Both the position numbers and the translations under genes were made by a program. From the NCBI GenBank assembly GCA_012295275.1, contig CM022670.1, positions 41,160,474-41,224,473 of the forward strand: 64,000 nt of DNA, written 5' to 3'. Below, piece by piece: positions 38,901-51,060 of this stretch (positions are counted from its first letter, which is position 1; each line of letters opens with the position of its first letter). The DNA is from Chrysomallon squamiferum (taxonomy: Eukaryota; Mollusca; Gastropoda; Neomphalida; Peltospiridae). The notes below the pieces were generated by a model that was not told the DNA's origin, ran no database searches, and saw only the letters and a program-made list of their open reading frames with translations.

Positions 38901-41566
38901 TTGTTTCTCTAGGTATTTGTAAATACATAATGTTTCTTTCACAGATTATTTGAATGATTTAAATGAATGGGGTCCTGTTTACACTTTGTGGTCAAATTCC
39001 GAGGATCAGCTGAGTTCATCTCTGCTGTACATGTCCAAAACTATAGACAGGTGTTGTCAGGCTCTGAAAGAAGTCGTGAGTTTTATTTCACTTCTTAAAG
39101 TTTAATACAAATTAATGTACATATTTAACATTGTATACAATCTCTGAAAGAAGAGATTAGTTTTATTTCACTTTTTACAATTTTATCCAAATTTATGTAC
39201 ATATTTAACATTACTTACAAATGTGTCCAACCTGTGAATGAAGAGATTAGTTTTATTTTGCTTCTAAAAATTTATTCACGTCTTTAAATTTCTGTACATG
39301 TTTAAAACTTTAGACCAGTTAAAAAATGTAGCCAAATTTTTCTATTGTTATATATAAGTGATAGATGCAGTAGATATTATACTGATATTTTTATTAGTAT
39401 TTAACTGTGCAGCTCTTAAACTTTAGTAGAAATATGACCTGTATGTATTTGTTACGACACAAATAAAATTATGTTTCATCACTGGTAGTTACAGTCTGAT
39501 GTTTATTGTTTAAAAATTGTCTTAGATTGATGCCACGGACGATAATCTGACCCAGCCTCTCAGGGAATACATCCTGTACTCTGACTGTATAAAGGTTTGT
39601 TTTCATTTTTTATTACTGAAATAAATCTAAATTATAAACGATTTCATGTCTTCAAGATTCTTTTTTTTTTAAATATCATTAAATTAAGTAATTCAGATTG
39701 ATCTGTAGATACGTGTTTGTTTCTCTTTCCTTCCTTCATATAATGAATAAATTCAAATTGATCTCTAATTATGTGTCTGTTTTTCTTTTTCCTTTTTCCT
39801 TTTTTTTTTTAATAAACAAAATTTTATATCATGATTTATTTGTTTGTAAGCATTTAAGAAATTTTGATTTATTATGGATTGTGTTTTTATATTTAATTAT
39901 TTAAATTTTGTTTTCATACCAAGATTTATTTGTTTATAAACATCTTACAGATCAAATAAATATTTTGTGGATTGTTTTTTCATATTTAATTTTATTTATT
40001 AAAATGTTGCTGTTGTACTGATGAAATGTACACTATTAATAAGTTCATTTGTATTATTATTATATTTATTTTTGCTACTACTGCTGATACTTTTTCTACT
40101 ATAACTCCCATTACCACTATCACTGCATCATCATCATCAGCAGCAGCATTACTCTTATTGTCACTGTTATTGATATTGATACTGTCACTGTAATTAATAA
40201 TGATGTTACTGTTATTGATATTGTCATTTTATTTATCCTTGTCATTGTCATCATCAGTTTTATTGTTATGTCATTAATAATGGTAATGATGCTGTCATTG
40301 TTGCTGTTGTCACTGCAGGCTGTGTTACGCAGACGAGATGCTATGCAGATGGAGTATGACATGATAGTGGATGATCTGAACAAGAAAAAAGAAGAACGAG
40401 AACAGGTGATTAAAAAATATTTTACTTAATTATTTCATATAAAACCATGTATTAGTCTTACTTCCTGTTACATTTAAAATGTTTTCATTTAATGCCAAGT
40501 TTACATTTGTATTGTAATACACATATTAATCTGGGCCTAAAAAAAAAAAAAATCAATATATAGACGTTTTGATTAGACCGACATATTTCTTTATTGTCTG
40601 TAACTGTTGAAATTTTCAGTTGAAGGCCTCAGACCAGACTTACTCAATTGGTGCTTTTCTTGGCAAAGATCCTGAAGACGTCAAACAACAGAAGCAAGAG
40701 AAGTTAGAACAGCAAATACGAGAGGTAAAACTAAAAGAAAGAAACTCATAAACAAATAAAAACTTAAAATATAATATTAAAAAAAAGAAGAAAAAAATGT
40801 TAGAAGAACAAACAAAATGTCACTTGAAATTATACAAACTGTTTTTATTATAACTGTCAAAAATTTAAACATTTTTCTCTAAATAATCTATTAGTACCAT
40901 GAAATCTTTTTTTTTTTTTAAATATTTATAATGTAAAAAAAATCATTGTGGAGTGGATATTTGTAATGAAAACGCTGTTGTGACAGTTGACGTATCAGAT
41001 GGAGATGCTGAATGACAGGACGGTGGTGGCCAACGCTGACCTCAAAGCAGACATGGAGCGCTGGCACAAGACCAAGCAGCGAGACATGAAGGAAATCCTC
41101 CTCAGCATGGCTGACAGGCAGATTGCCTACTACGAAAAGGTTTCTTGTTTATTTGTAAATCAGAACTACATAATCCAATACTAAAATATAGTCTGCTAAT
41201 TTAAATATATTTATACATGAGAAAACATTGATGCTATTGTCATAATTGTCTCTCTGTGTGTGTGTTGTGTCTCTGTGTGTGTGTGTGTTGTGTGGGGGGA
41301 ATAACTGGTGACTATCTTAAGATATCAGGCTTACCCTGCAAAGGTGAGAAAACCAATTTGCAGCTGCCCAAGCTACCTTGGGCCATTTAACTTGAGCAAG
41401 ATGAAACTGATGTCTTTAAATAGTGGGTTGATGCATAATGATTCCATTTATACTATATATGTCAAAACATAGTATTTGTTATATAACAAAAAGTTATTTG
41501 CTGAATGTTTTTTTTAATGAATTTTCAAAATGGTATTTTAAGATTTAAACCAGCAATTAAATGCTA

Positions 41567-41599
<33 letters not shown>

Positions 41600-42103
41600 A
41601 TATATATTTGTTTATATTTACTCTGTGATATATTTGTTTATAACAGTATTAATTACTCTGTGAGATATTTGTTTATATTTACCTGTGATATTTGTTTATG
41701 TTTACCTGTGATATATTTGTTTATATTTACCTGTGATATTTGTTTATGTTTACCTGTGATATATTTGTTTATATTTACCTGTGATATTTGTTTATATTTA
41801 CCTGTGATATTTGTTTATATTTACCTGTGATATTTGTTTATATTTACTCTGTGATATATTTGTTTATATTTACTCTATGATATATTTGTTTATATTTACC
41901 TGTGATATTTGTTTATATTTACCTGTGATATTTGTTTATGTTTACCTGTGATATTTGTTTATGTTTACCTGTGATATTTGTTTATGTTTCAGTGCCTGTC
42001 AGCTTGGGAAGATGCAATCAGAACATTTCAGTTCACAGGAGAGAAGAAAGGGGAGACAACCACTGAAAAACAAACAGAACCAACAACAGATTCCACAACA
42101 TGA
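35916..42103 (+). CDS. SNX30: Sorting nexin SNX30/SNX7 orthologue (complete, 11 exons, 481 aa)
   Basis: PX-BAR sorting nexin that binds phosphoinositides on endosomes; SNX7/SNX30 partner with SNX4 in endosome-to-Golgi and autophagy-related recycling (family knowledge). Exons: 35916-36044, 36523-36714, 36996-37106, 37476-37637, 38194-38389, 38945-39075, 39526-39594, 40319-40405, 40620-40724, 40987-41139, 41993-42103. All phases agree. Residues 1-80 acidic and Ser-rich. PX domain about 81-198, with SVRRRYNDF (119-127), VPPLPEK and [11 protein letters not shown] region about 200-455, with [19 protein letters not shown] and IAYYEKCLSAWE. Thr-rich tail. Start chosen at MAESEG (A at -3, G at +4); an in-frame ATG at 35850 is less likely. 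Invertebrates probably have one gene ancestral to SNX7 and SNX30, so the symbol is approximate. Confidence 0.94.
37660..37975. repeat. Tandem repeat in sorting nexin intron 4 carrying donor-like sites
   Basis: GTGTTAGGCCTCTTAATACA begins at 37671, 37731, 37816 and 37901 (periods 60, 85, 85). The 85-base units each carry CATAGGTAAGTAAAATAAAT, a good donor sequence, just downstream of the real donor (GGGTAAGT at 37636). Diverged remnants continue to about 38150. Confidence 0.85.
41630..41992. repeat. 23-25-bp minisatellite forming the acceptor of the last sorting nexin exon
   Basis: About fifteen units of the type TTACCTGTGATATTTGTTTA. The array runs straight into the acceptor (TTTGTTTATGTTTCAG) of exon 41993-42103, so the pyrimidine tract is itself a repeat unit. 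Confidence 0.88.
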
Positions 42104-42954
42104 AGAAAACAACAACAACATAAACTTTTATTAGTCAAAGCAATCCACCATCCTAGCAACACATGTCAGGTTTTTTTTATTTTCTTTGTATTCTCACATT
42201 AAAAATTATTTTTTGGGGAACATTATATATATTTTTGATATGAGTTGATTTCATCAGTTTTTGTTACAATTGATTTTTATTTATTAAATCACTGAAAAAG
42301 GAAGAAAAAAGTGAGAGAGAGGTTTGTTTTGCTTTGATGATTTTTATATATTTTTTTTTAAATGTGATGAGCACACAAGTTTTGTTATTACTCAATTTAT
42401 ATCACTTTCTGGATATTTTTTAACATAGAGCTGTTACTGCTCATGCTGTGAAAAAAACTAAATGTTTTTTTTGTTTTTTTTAAATTATACAGAACTGTAA
42501 AGTCGCACAATGTTTTTTCTTTAGAATGAGAAACTAATGGTCTGCAGAAATGTGCCAAAATGTTCTGTTTGCTCTGCCACAGTTTGTGTAGTGTCACTTT
42601 AAGTCTACACACAACAGTGAGACTTTCATCAGTGTAAAACCTGTATTAAACTATAACTGTATAAAAAAACTTAACTCAGTAACATTTAAACAGGACTGTG
42701 TATACATTCCAAATCAATAAATGATTAGAATAATGACGTTTTGTAAAATTTCTAAAAATTGTCGTCTTTATGAAAAAAACAGAAATAACTTCAGTACAGG
42801 TTTTTGTTATTTTATAGAAAGTTTGTAGAAAATTATGGTTTATAAGTTCTGCTACAGAGAACATGTGTTAATTTGAAACCACAGGTTCGGATCTTAACAA
42901 AGTCTGGTAAATCTTCAGTTCGTGGTTGAATTTAAATTTGCTGAGGTTGTAAGC
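42104..42954. other. Probable 3' UTR and flank of the sorting nexin gene
   Basis: AT-rich with no exon. A candidate polyadenylation signal AATAAA is at 42716-42721. Confidence 0.45.
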
Positions 42955-42959
42955 TGTGT

Positions 42960-43410
42960 AAGCTGCAGATGCTCTGTTTGTAAAGTGTTAAAACAGAACA
43001 AGGCTGTGAAGTGGCCTTTTCAGTTAGGTTCTAAGCTGCAGATGCTCTGTTTGTCAAGTGTTAAAACAGAACAAGGCTGTGAAGTGGCCTGTTCTTTGTT
43101 AGGTTCTAAGCTGCAGATGCTCTGTTTGTCAAGTGTTAAAACAGAACAAGGCTGTGAAGTGGCCTTTTCAGTTAGGTTCTAAGCTGCAGATGCTCTATTT
43201 GTCAAGTGTTAAAACAGAACAAGGCTGTGAAGTGGCCTTTTCAGTTAGGTTCTAAGCTGCAGATGCTCTATTTGTCAAGTGTTAAAACAGAACAAGGCTG
43301 TGAAGTGGCCTTTTCAGTTAGGTTCTAAGCTGCAGATGCTCTATTTGTCAAGTGTTAAAACAGAACAAGGCTGTGAAGTGGCCTGTTCTTTGTTAGGTTC
43401 TAAGCTGCAG
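42960..43410. repeat. 73/75-bp tandem repeat, about six units
   Basis: Units start AAGCTGCAG at 42960, 43033, 43108, 43181, 43254, 43327 and 43402. Lengths are 73, 75, 73, 73, 73, 75. The two 75-base units share GCCTGTTCTTTGTTAGG where the others have GCCTTTTCAGTTAGG. Copies are nearly identical, so the array is young or homogenised. The body is less AT-rich than the flanks. Open frames across it arise from the repeat and look like no known protein. Confidence 0.92.
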
Positions 43411-46400
43411 TATGATTACATTTTTTATTTTTTATTTTTTTATTCATTTTTCCTTTTCCTTTTATTAATATTATTATAACTATTTTTTTTTTTTTTTTTT
43501 TTTTCTGTATCATGCTCAGATTTTGTTTATCATTCCAGACAAAGACCAAGGCTGCTAGAAAACATGGCAGACTCTCACTTGTAAAGTTTATTTGTGAAAC
43601 AAATGTTGTGTCTGTGTTTGAACCATATGTATGATCTCAATCATTGTGTGTTTATTTTTATTTTTTATTTGTTTACTCCACACCTGCTAGCTTAGTAGTT
43701 ATAAGAGTTGTTTACACACAAAGTGAAACACAAATCTATAAAAAAGAATCATCTTTAGTGCTTTGTTATATTTAAGATTATTTTTAATTTTTTTGTTATT
43801 ATTTTTTATTATTTTTACTATTATTATTATTATTTTTATTGTTATTATTATTTTTGTTATTATTATTATTATTATTATCATCATCATTATCAAAATTCTA
43901 TTATTAATCAACTATTTATTTATTTAATCTGTCAGTATTGATAATAAATATTACATTATTTGGAACTTTTCGCATATTACCCCAAAACTTCACCGTTGAA
44001 AAAAAGAAATATATATATTCTATATGTTATCCAGGATCTTTAAAATTAATTACTATGAAAATAAAACGTGTATGAACTTCCACATAAATTTGAATACAGT
44101 TTAGCTTCACATTACATAAATTCAGGTGACCAGTACACATTTGTCTCACATTGTTACCTGAGATTTTGTTTAGGTTTTTTTTTAAATGGACTTTTTTTAT
44201 TCCTAGGTTGTTAATGATACTTCTGTTAGTTTTGTTTCAGGTATTGTTGTGGATTCTGTTATTGTGTTTATCATTCTTTAATCATTGTTATTACCATTCT
44301 AGTCATTTTGTTATCACTGTGCTCATATAACATTTTAATAAAGGAAAAATATGTCTTACGATACAAATTTATATAAATTATGTGAATGATTCATGAATGT
44401 TAAAAGCTGACATTTTAAATAATTATATTTTAGCGTTAATTATTCATCTAACTTGCGAGTACTTTTTCAGCTTCTTGACTTTGTTTTAAACTTAGATTTA
44501 AGTGTTGAGTCATGGTTTTGACACTGAAAGATGTACTCATAGTATTGACTTTGAAAATTATTTAGTTTTGAGTTATTTTTCAGTTTAATCTGAACATGAA
44601 TCATGAGTCAAATTTTAAGCCATAGAACTTTGAGTAGTCATATAGATAGATCAAATAGATAAATAAATAGATAGATAGAGATAGATAGATAGACAGACAG
44701 TAATTGCACATAGATGTATCTATAATTAGTAACTTGGGTATTTTTAGACACTTAGTATATGTCTGTTTGTTTCTGTATAATTGTGTATTAATGAGTGACA
44801 TTTTATGGTTGTGAATGGAGAAAGAAATTAGATAAAAACAAATTGTAAATTCTTTTGTCTTTATTTTTTTCTTCTTTCTTTAAACAACTGTAATCAATAT
44901 TAGTATTTAAAATATTTATTACTTGATGTAATTATCACTGTCTACATTTTATACATTTTAAAATATTGTTTATTACTACAATATTTGTCTTCTAGGTTTT
45001 TCTGTTTTTCAATTTTTTCTATTTTTTATGTACACTATATATATATATGTATGTATGTATGTATGTATTTTTATTTATTTATTTATTTTTTATTTTTTTA
45101 TTTTTTTCATTTTAAAATTTTCTATAAAATTATTTATACATGGATCTTTATTTTGTTAGTCACAGAAGTTTGGAATACATGTTTGAAGAATTTTTTTTTT
45201 TTTGCAGATGAATTATATGCAGGAAGTAACTGCCAGTGTAAATAACCATCATTCTCTTCTCCATTTATTCAGTTTATTGTTATCCATTAAAAATAATTTC
45301 TGAAGTTCATATTTTTGTTAAATGATTGTACATAGATTTTGAAATAGTAAACATATAAATAAATTTTTAGTACATGTAGATTGAGGTTTTTTTAAGCTTC
45401 ATTTGTGTTATTAGAATATAATTATAGTTGTTGTTTTTGTTATAGTGGTTGTTGTTGTTATTATTATTAATATGCTGTTCTTTTTTATTTTGAGGTGGGA
45501 TGTACTGTATAGACTTATTTATAAATGAGAAAATGTATCTTTGTGTGTCTGTGTGTGTGTGTGTGTGTGTGAAATATATAGGTCTGTTTGTTTGTGTGTG
45601 TGTTTATCTGTACACACAGGCCTAACCTTTGAATATCACTGTTTTGAAGAACTGATCATGTCTGTAATAAACTATACAAGTAATAAAAAATAATGTAGTA
45701 TAAACTGTAAGTGACTTATAGCCAAGTTTAATCATGGTAGTGCTGATTTTAAAATACAGTTTATTATTTTTGTTTTGTTTTTGTTTAAGGACATAGAAAC
45801 AGAGACCAGAATTAAAATAGTATCTACTAAGCAATTGTCTTTTGATTTAGATAGAGAGGTGTTAACATAGAATCAGGCTATGACTTCATTGAAACATTAG
45901 TAATTCCATTATTTAAATTATGCCTAAATAAGACAATTATGTAACTTAATTATCATAGTTTATAAAATTTTGATCAGTAAAACATTATGCAGTCACTTTG
46001 AAAATAACTTGTTTGTTTGTTTTGTTTATGAATTATTGACATGAAATCTAAAATTCATTATCAGTCACTTTCAATTGAAATGTTTTGGGTTTTTTTGTTA
46101 ATGAAATATTAAGATGACATCTGAAAGTTTGTAACTAATCACTGTTGTGTTTGTATCAATTTTCTTGTAATTAACCATTATTACATTAAACTGGTAATTA
46201 TCACATTTGTAATTCACCATGCAGAACTAAGTAATCATTAGTCCATTGTTGCACATCATTAGTTTCACAGATCAAGTAAATTTGGGTTCTGTTACTACAT
46301 TTCATTGTTCTTTTCACCGTGAATGGTTTGAACTGTGACCACTGTGTAGTGTGTCACGTGTGTGTCAAAGTGAGTAGTAAATGTATCCAGACACAATTAT

Positions 46401-49400
46401 TTATTTTTTCAGACTCTGCAGACTGACAATCCTTAATGTGAAATTTCCAAAAAAAAAAAAAATAGTAATAAAAATGGCTGTTTTTATGAGAGGGCATGAA
46501 AAGTAATTAAGTACTGATATATTTAATTTTATGTTTTACAAGACTTTTTTTATTTTCCTTTTTCTTGTAGACTTACGCTATTGATTATTTCTGGTTGGTC
46601 TAAATGAATTTCAGATAAATGGTTTCAGACATGTAGTTAATTGATTTTCATGTTCCACTAACATTATTTTCATACACTAATCACATTATTTTTCATACAC
46701 CAGTAAAATTATTTTCATGTTGTAGTAACATTATTTTCATACACTATTACATTACCTTCACTAAACTTGTACATGTAAAATGTTGTACAGACCTGTTAAC
46801 TGTAGAAATTTGTAAAATATTTCCATGTCGACAAAACTAGTCTCTGTGTTACACAGTGTGGTGAGTAAACAAACACTGAAAACTGTTGTTGTTGTTGTTC
46901 TTTATTCTGTCAACCCCAGCCCACTAAGACGATGTGGTATCTCCTGTTTTTGAGAAAATTCTGTTAATTGAAGTTGTAGGAGGAGACATTTCCTTTTATT
47001 CTTTTTTAGTTTTCAAAAGTTTAGTGATGCGTGGTAATGTTAAAATACAAAGAAATGTTATTAAGTAATTGGTGATTAATTTACCTACCTAGATGTGGAT
47101 GATGCTTTATTACAGGTGTCAGACAATCAATTACAAATTACAGACTGGTCATTTTACTTTGTTTTTGGTGTAAAGGGTATTCACACGTATGTATGTGTGT
47201 GTTTTTTCAATCATTTTTGTTTGTGTTTATTTTTGTGTTTATTTTCTTCTTATTTTTTGTGAATGTTTTTGAACAGGAAGAACAAACATAGATGGGGGTT
47301 TTTTGACATATTTCAGAACCTTTTTTTTCCCCCACCTTTTTGATTTATTTATTCTTTTTCTTTCAGATTAAACCTTTTAAATAAAAGCTGAAAATACACT
47401 GTACAGAGATAAATACAATTTTATTTTCAAACAAATACACAATAAAGTTACACCACATAATCAAAAATATACATGTATATAGTTCAAAAACATAAAATAG
47501 CTGTTATTTGCAACACCATGATACAGAAATATATGTACCAGTATATATATATATATAAAAACACAACAATAACAAGAAAATAATAATTAAGATTGGTTTG
47601 AAGACACAAACAAAAAATAAAAATAAATAAATCTTGCAAAAACTTTCACAATGAGCATGAATCAGAATAGCAATGATTTATTTTTTTTTTTTTTTTTTTT
47701 TTTTTTTATTTTTTTCTAGTTTTATATATATATAAATGATATATAGTGGCATTTATATGTGACCAAGAAAAACAGAATAGTTTTTTTTTTTCTAGAGGTA
47801 ACAATCAGTTTGGGTTTCATAAAAAAAAAAAATTTATTTATTTTTTTATATAAAATTATGAAACAGGCAATTCAGGCATTTTATCTTTCTGAAAACCTTT
47901 ATTAGCTACAGATAGTTAAGCATGTTTAATGCCACAAAATAAAGAATGAAAAAAAATTTGATGACAGTTTTCTGAACAGGAATAACCTGTAACATCCATA
48001 TTGAACTGTCTGTTAAAGTTGGTAAAGTTGCAGTATTTTAAACCTTATAATCTGTGATTCAAGAAAATATTAAAGGAAATGATTTAGGCTAGCTGGGTTA
48101 AAAAGAAGAAAATGAACTATGATTAATTATAAGGATGAACGTTTCAATGATTTATCACATTTTTTGGGGGGCTTATTTATTAAGCAACATCTAACATAGT
48201 GTATTGAAAATAAATAAATAAAAAGAATAAAATGAAATTGTAGAAATAATTTATTAATAAAAACAAAAATGGAAGATATTTCAGCAAAAGCAAACAATGA
48301 TATTAATAACAAAAATTCCCTACTTTTAAATTTATGTACATGTAACAGTTGATTCTTTTTGGTAACTTCAGTTTAAAAATAAGCGTAAAGCTAAGAGTAC
48401 ATCTAAGGCACATGGTGTGGGTACAGTACAGATATTACATTTATTGTCATATTAATTGTCTACCTTCACAGAAATTATATTTATAAATACTTCTGAATAC
48501 CCAAACACTTTTGATGCTGTTTTTCCTACAGCTAAATGTCATTATTGCAAAGGTTTGTTGAACTCATATACAGATAAAAAGAAGAATACAGGATAACAAC
48601 TCGACTAAAAATGGATACAAAATATTTTCACACTTCAGCAAACTTGACTTGCCTGACCAATTTCATTTGATGAGAAAAAAATGATGTGGGGAATATGAAT
48701 GAAAAGACTGAATGTGTTTTGTTAAACTGAAGTACACAGTTTCAGTGACTGAATGTCATGGGTGTCTGACTGGTTGAAATGATGGGTGGTGAACTCTTCA
48801 CAAAACAGAGAGGAGGAAGAACTTTTCTTTTCAATAAAGGGCGTTGTTTGTAGTTTTAGCTGGTTTTACTGGTATCACACCTGTACTTAAAACTTATTTA
48901 ATATTTTACAACTTTGTGTTTAGCTGTATACTTGTGATTTATGTTCAGAACATTATTAAATTTTAAAATATAATATTTATTACAAAAAACAAAATAAAAA
49001 AAATTACAAAAATAAAAGGAAAATCATAAGATTACTTCATAATAATATATCATACATTTGACTGTTTTAATGTATTAAAATAACGGGGCATATTTTAGAA
49101 ATACCATAAATAAATGTATTTTACCTTAACAGACAATATAATTATACAACACTTTGTTCCTGTAGTACATATACAGTATACATAGCTAGCACGTACTGAA
49201 TGTATAATATATTAAATATATATGTATTACACACCCACTTCAAGACACAATACATTACATTTGCAATATACATTTCACCACAGTGACATTATGTACACAG
49301 TAGTAGATATATTAATGATATTTATAAAGCTATAACATATTTCTGTTGTTAATAAAATTAATACTGATGTCAATGGGAGTAAGAGAGAAAGTCGTTAAAA

Positions 49401-50674
49401 CTAATATTCAGAATTAATGCGACCAAAACTGAAACGATAAAAAATAAAGATAAAAAAATTATAAAAAAAGAGACATGAAAAATGGCTGCTAGATGGCAGT
49501 TGAAGTAATTAATTCATTATTTGACTAGAAAGCATGTTTTATAAAAATCTGGTGATCAAGACTATCCCCTAGCTGTAAAATACATTCTGCATCCTTATTT
49601 TAAATTTTATATTTCCTAAAAAATATGTTTTTATTTAATTCAAAAACACTAATTATAAATAAATGGCATAAATTTTGATTTATGTCTCATGATAAGCTAA
49701 TTAAAAAATATACATATACAAATGTTTTCTCCAAAAAAGATTTATAAATATACACTAAATATTATTTCCAAATAAGTCAGATCAAAATATTCTTTATCAC
49801 AACATGGTATATTTTGTACAAATACAAAAAAAATCACCGGCAGAAATTCTTCTTACACAAAATTCTTTTTATAAAAATGAAAATATGACAACAGATTCCA
49901 AATAACTGACCAACTAATTCTCATTTACATTATCAAAAAATTATAATATTATAATATAAAAATATCTAAAAATATTTCTCATGAATCAATGATAACCAAA
50001 ATAATCTGAATAAAATACTTTTAACAATGAAAGATTGAAAATTATACATAGAACATAATTATCAGAATTTTTGCCCTCCATGTTCGAAGATATTTGTTGG
50101 TATTTATACTTTTCCTAGGGTGAAGCTTAAATCTACAATAGCCATGATTAAAATCTTTATAAAAATAGTGTTATCACAATAAATATTTTCATTTAACATG
50201 AATAAATACTTTCACAAAACGTTTCTAATATTTTATTATAAAAATGTTTGATTAATATTGACTGCTTTCATAGATCAATAAATAAAAACAAACCTGAAAA
50301 TAAATTCATCCACAATAAAATAAAAGATATATGAAAAAATATATAAAATTTCAGGATGTTTTGTGTGTACTAGTATACATATCTTAATCTGGTTTTTAAT
50401 CATTATTTTTATATTTATTTACTTCCTTAAATATTTATTTATTTAGTAATTTATTGTCTCTCATTTTAGATTATGTAAGAAAAATTTGTTTACAATCACA
50501 AATATATATATTTTTGTTCAAATTACACAAGTTCTGAAATACCATTAGTTATATTATTAGGGATAACAAAATTCTGAATATTAAATCAGTCAGCTGTTTA
50601 CTTATATATACGATTTTTACCTCATACCATTGCACTGAAACATTATTTACCTAGGATATAGAATTTCTTTTACG
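43411..50674. other. Long gene-poor stretch between the sorting nexin and DYNLT5
   Basis: No exon with recognisable protein content on either strand. Contents: TTA-rich array at about 43795-43880, GATA-type repeats at about 44640-44700, GT repeats at about 45549-45571, and several homopolymer runs. The right part may include the DYNLT5 3' UTR, since that gene runs leftward, but I could not place its end. Confidence 0.5.
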
Positions 50675-50958
50675 TTATTCGTAGTATATACCGTACACAC
50701 AGCCTATGGCGTACAGGGATCTGTTACGAAATTCAAACGATGCGAAGGTGTCGCTGCCAGCATCCCACAAACATCGGCTACTGACTCGCATTCCCTGGGA
50801 CGCAAGCTGACCAATGTGTACCACACAGATTATCTTGTATCTGGGAATGCTCAGTTCTTTAACCCGAGCCTTGATAACCTGAAAGTTTCAAAAAATATAT
50901 AATAATAATAATAATAATAACAACAATAACAACAATAACAACAACAACAATAATAGTA

Positions 50959-50996
<38 letters not shown>

Positions 50997-51028
50997 GTAG
51001 TAGTAGTAGTAACAATAATAATAATAAC

Positions 51029-51060
<32 letters not shown>

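Noticed and set aside
41561-41830. 89-codon open frame with repeated [11 protein letters not shown] peptides
   Set aside because: Translation of the 23-25-bp minisatellite in the sorting nexin intron.
42922-43479. Repeated peptide (SKLQML...VKTEQGCEVA) suggesting a repeat protein
   Set aside because: The 73/75-base units are not multiples of three and the frame changes between units, so protein coding is not maintained.
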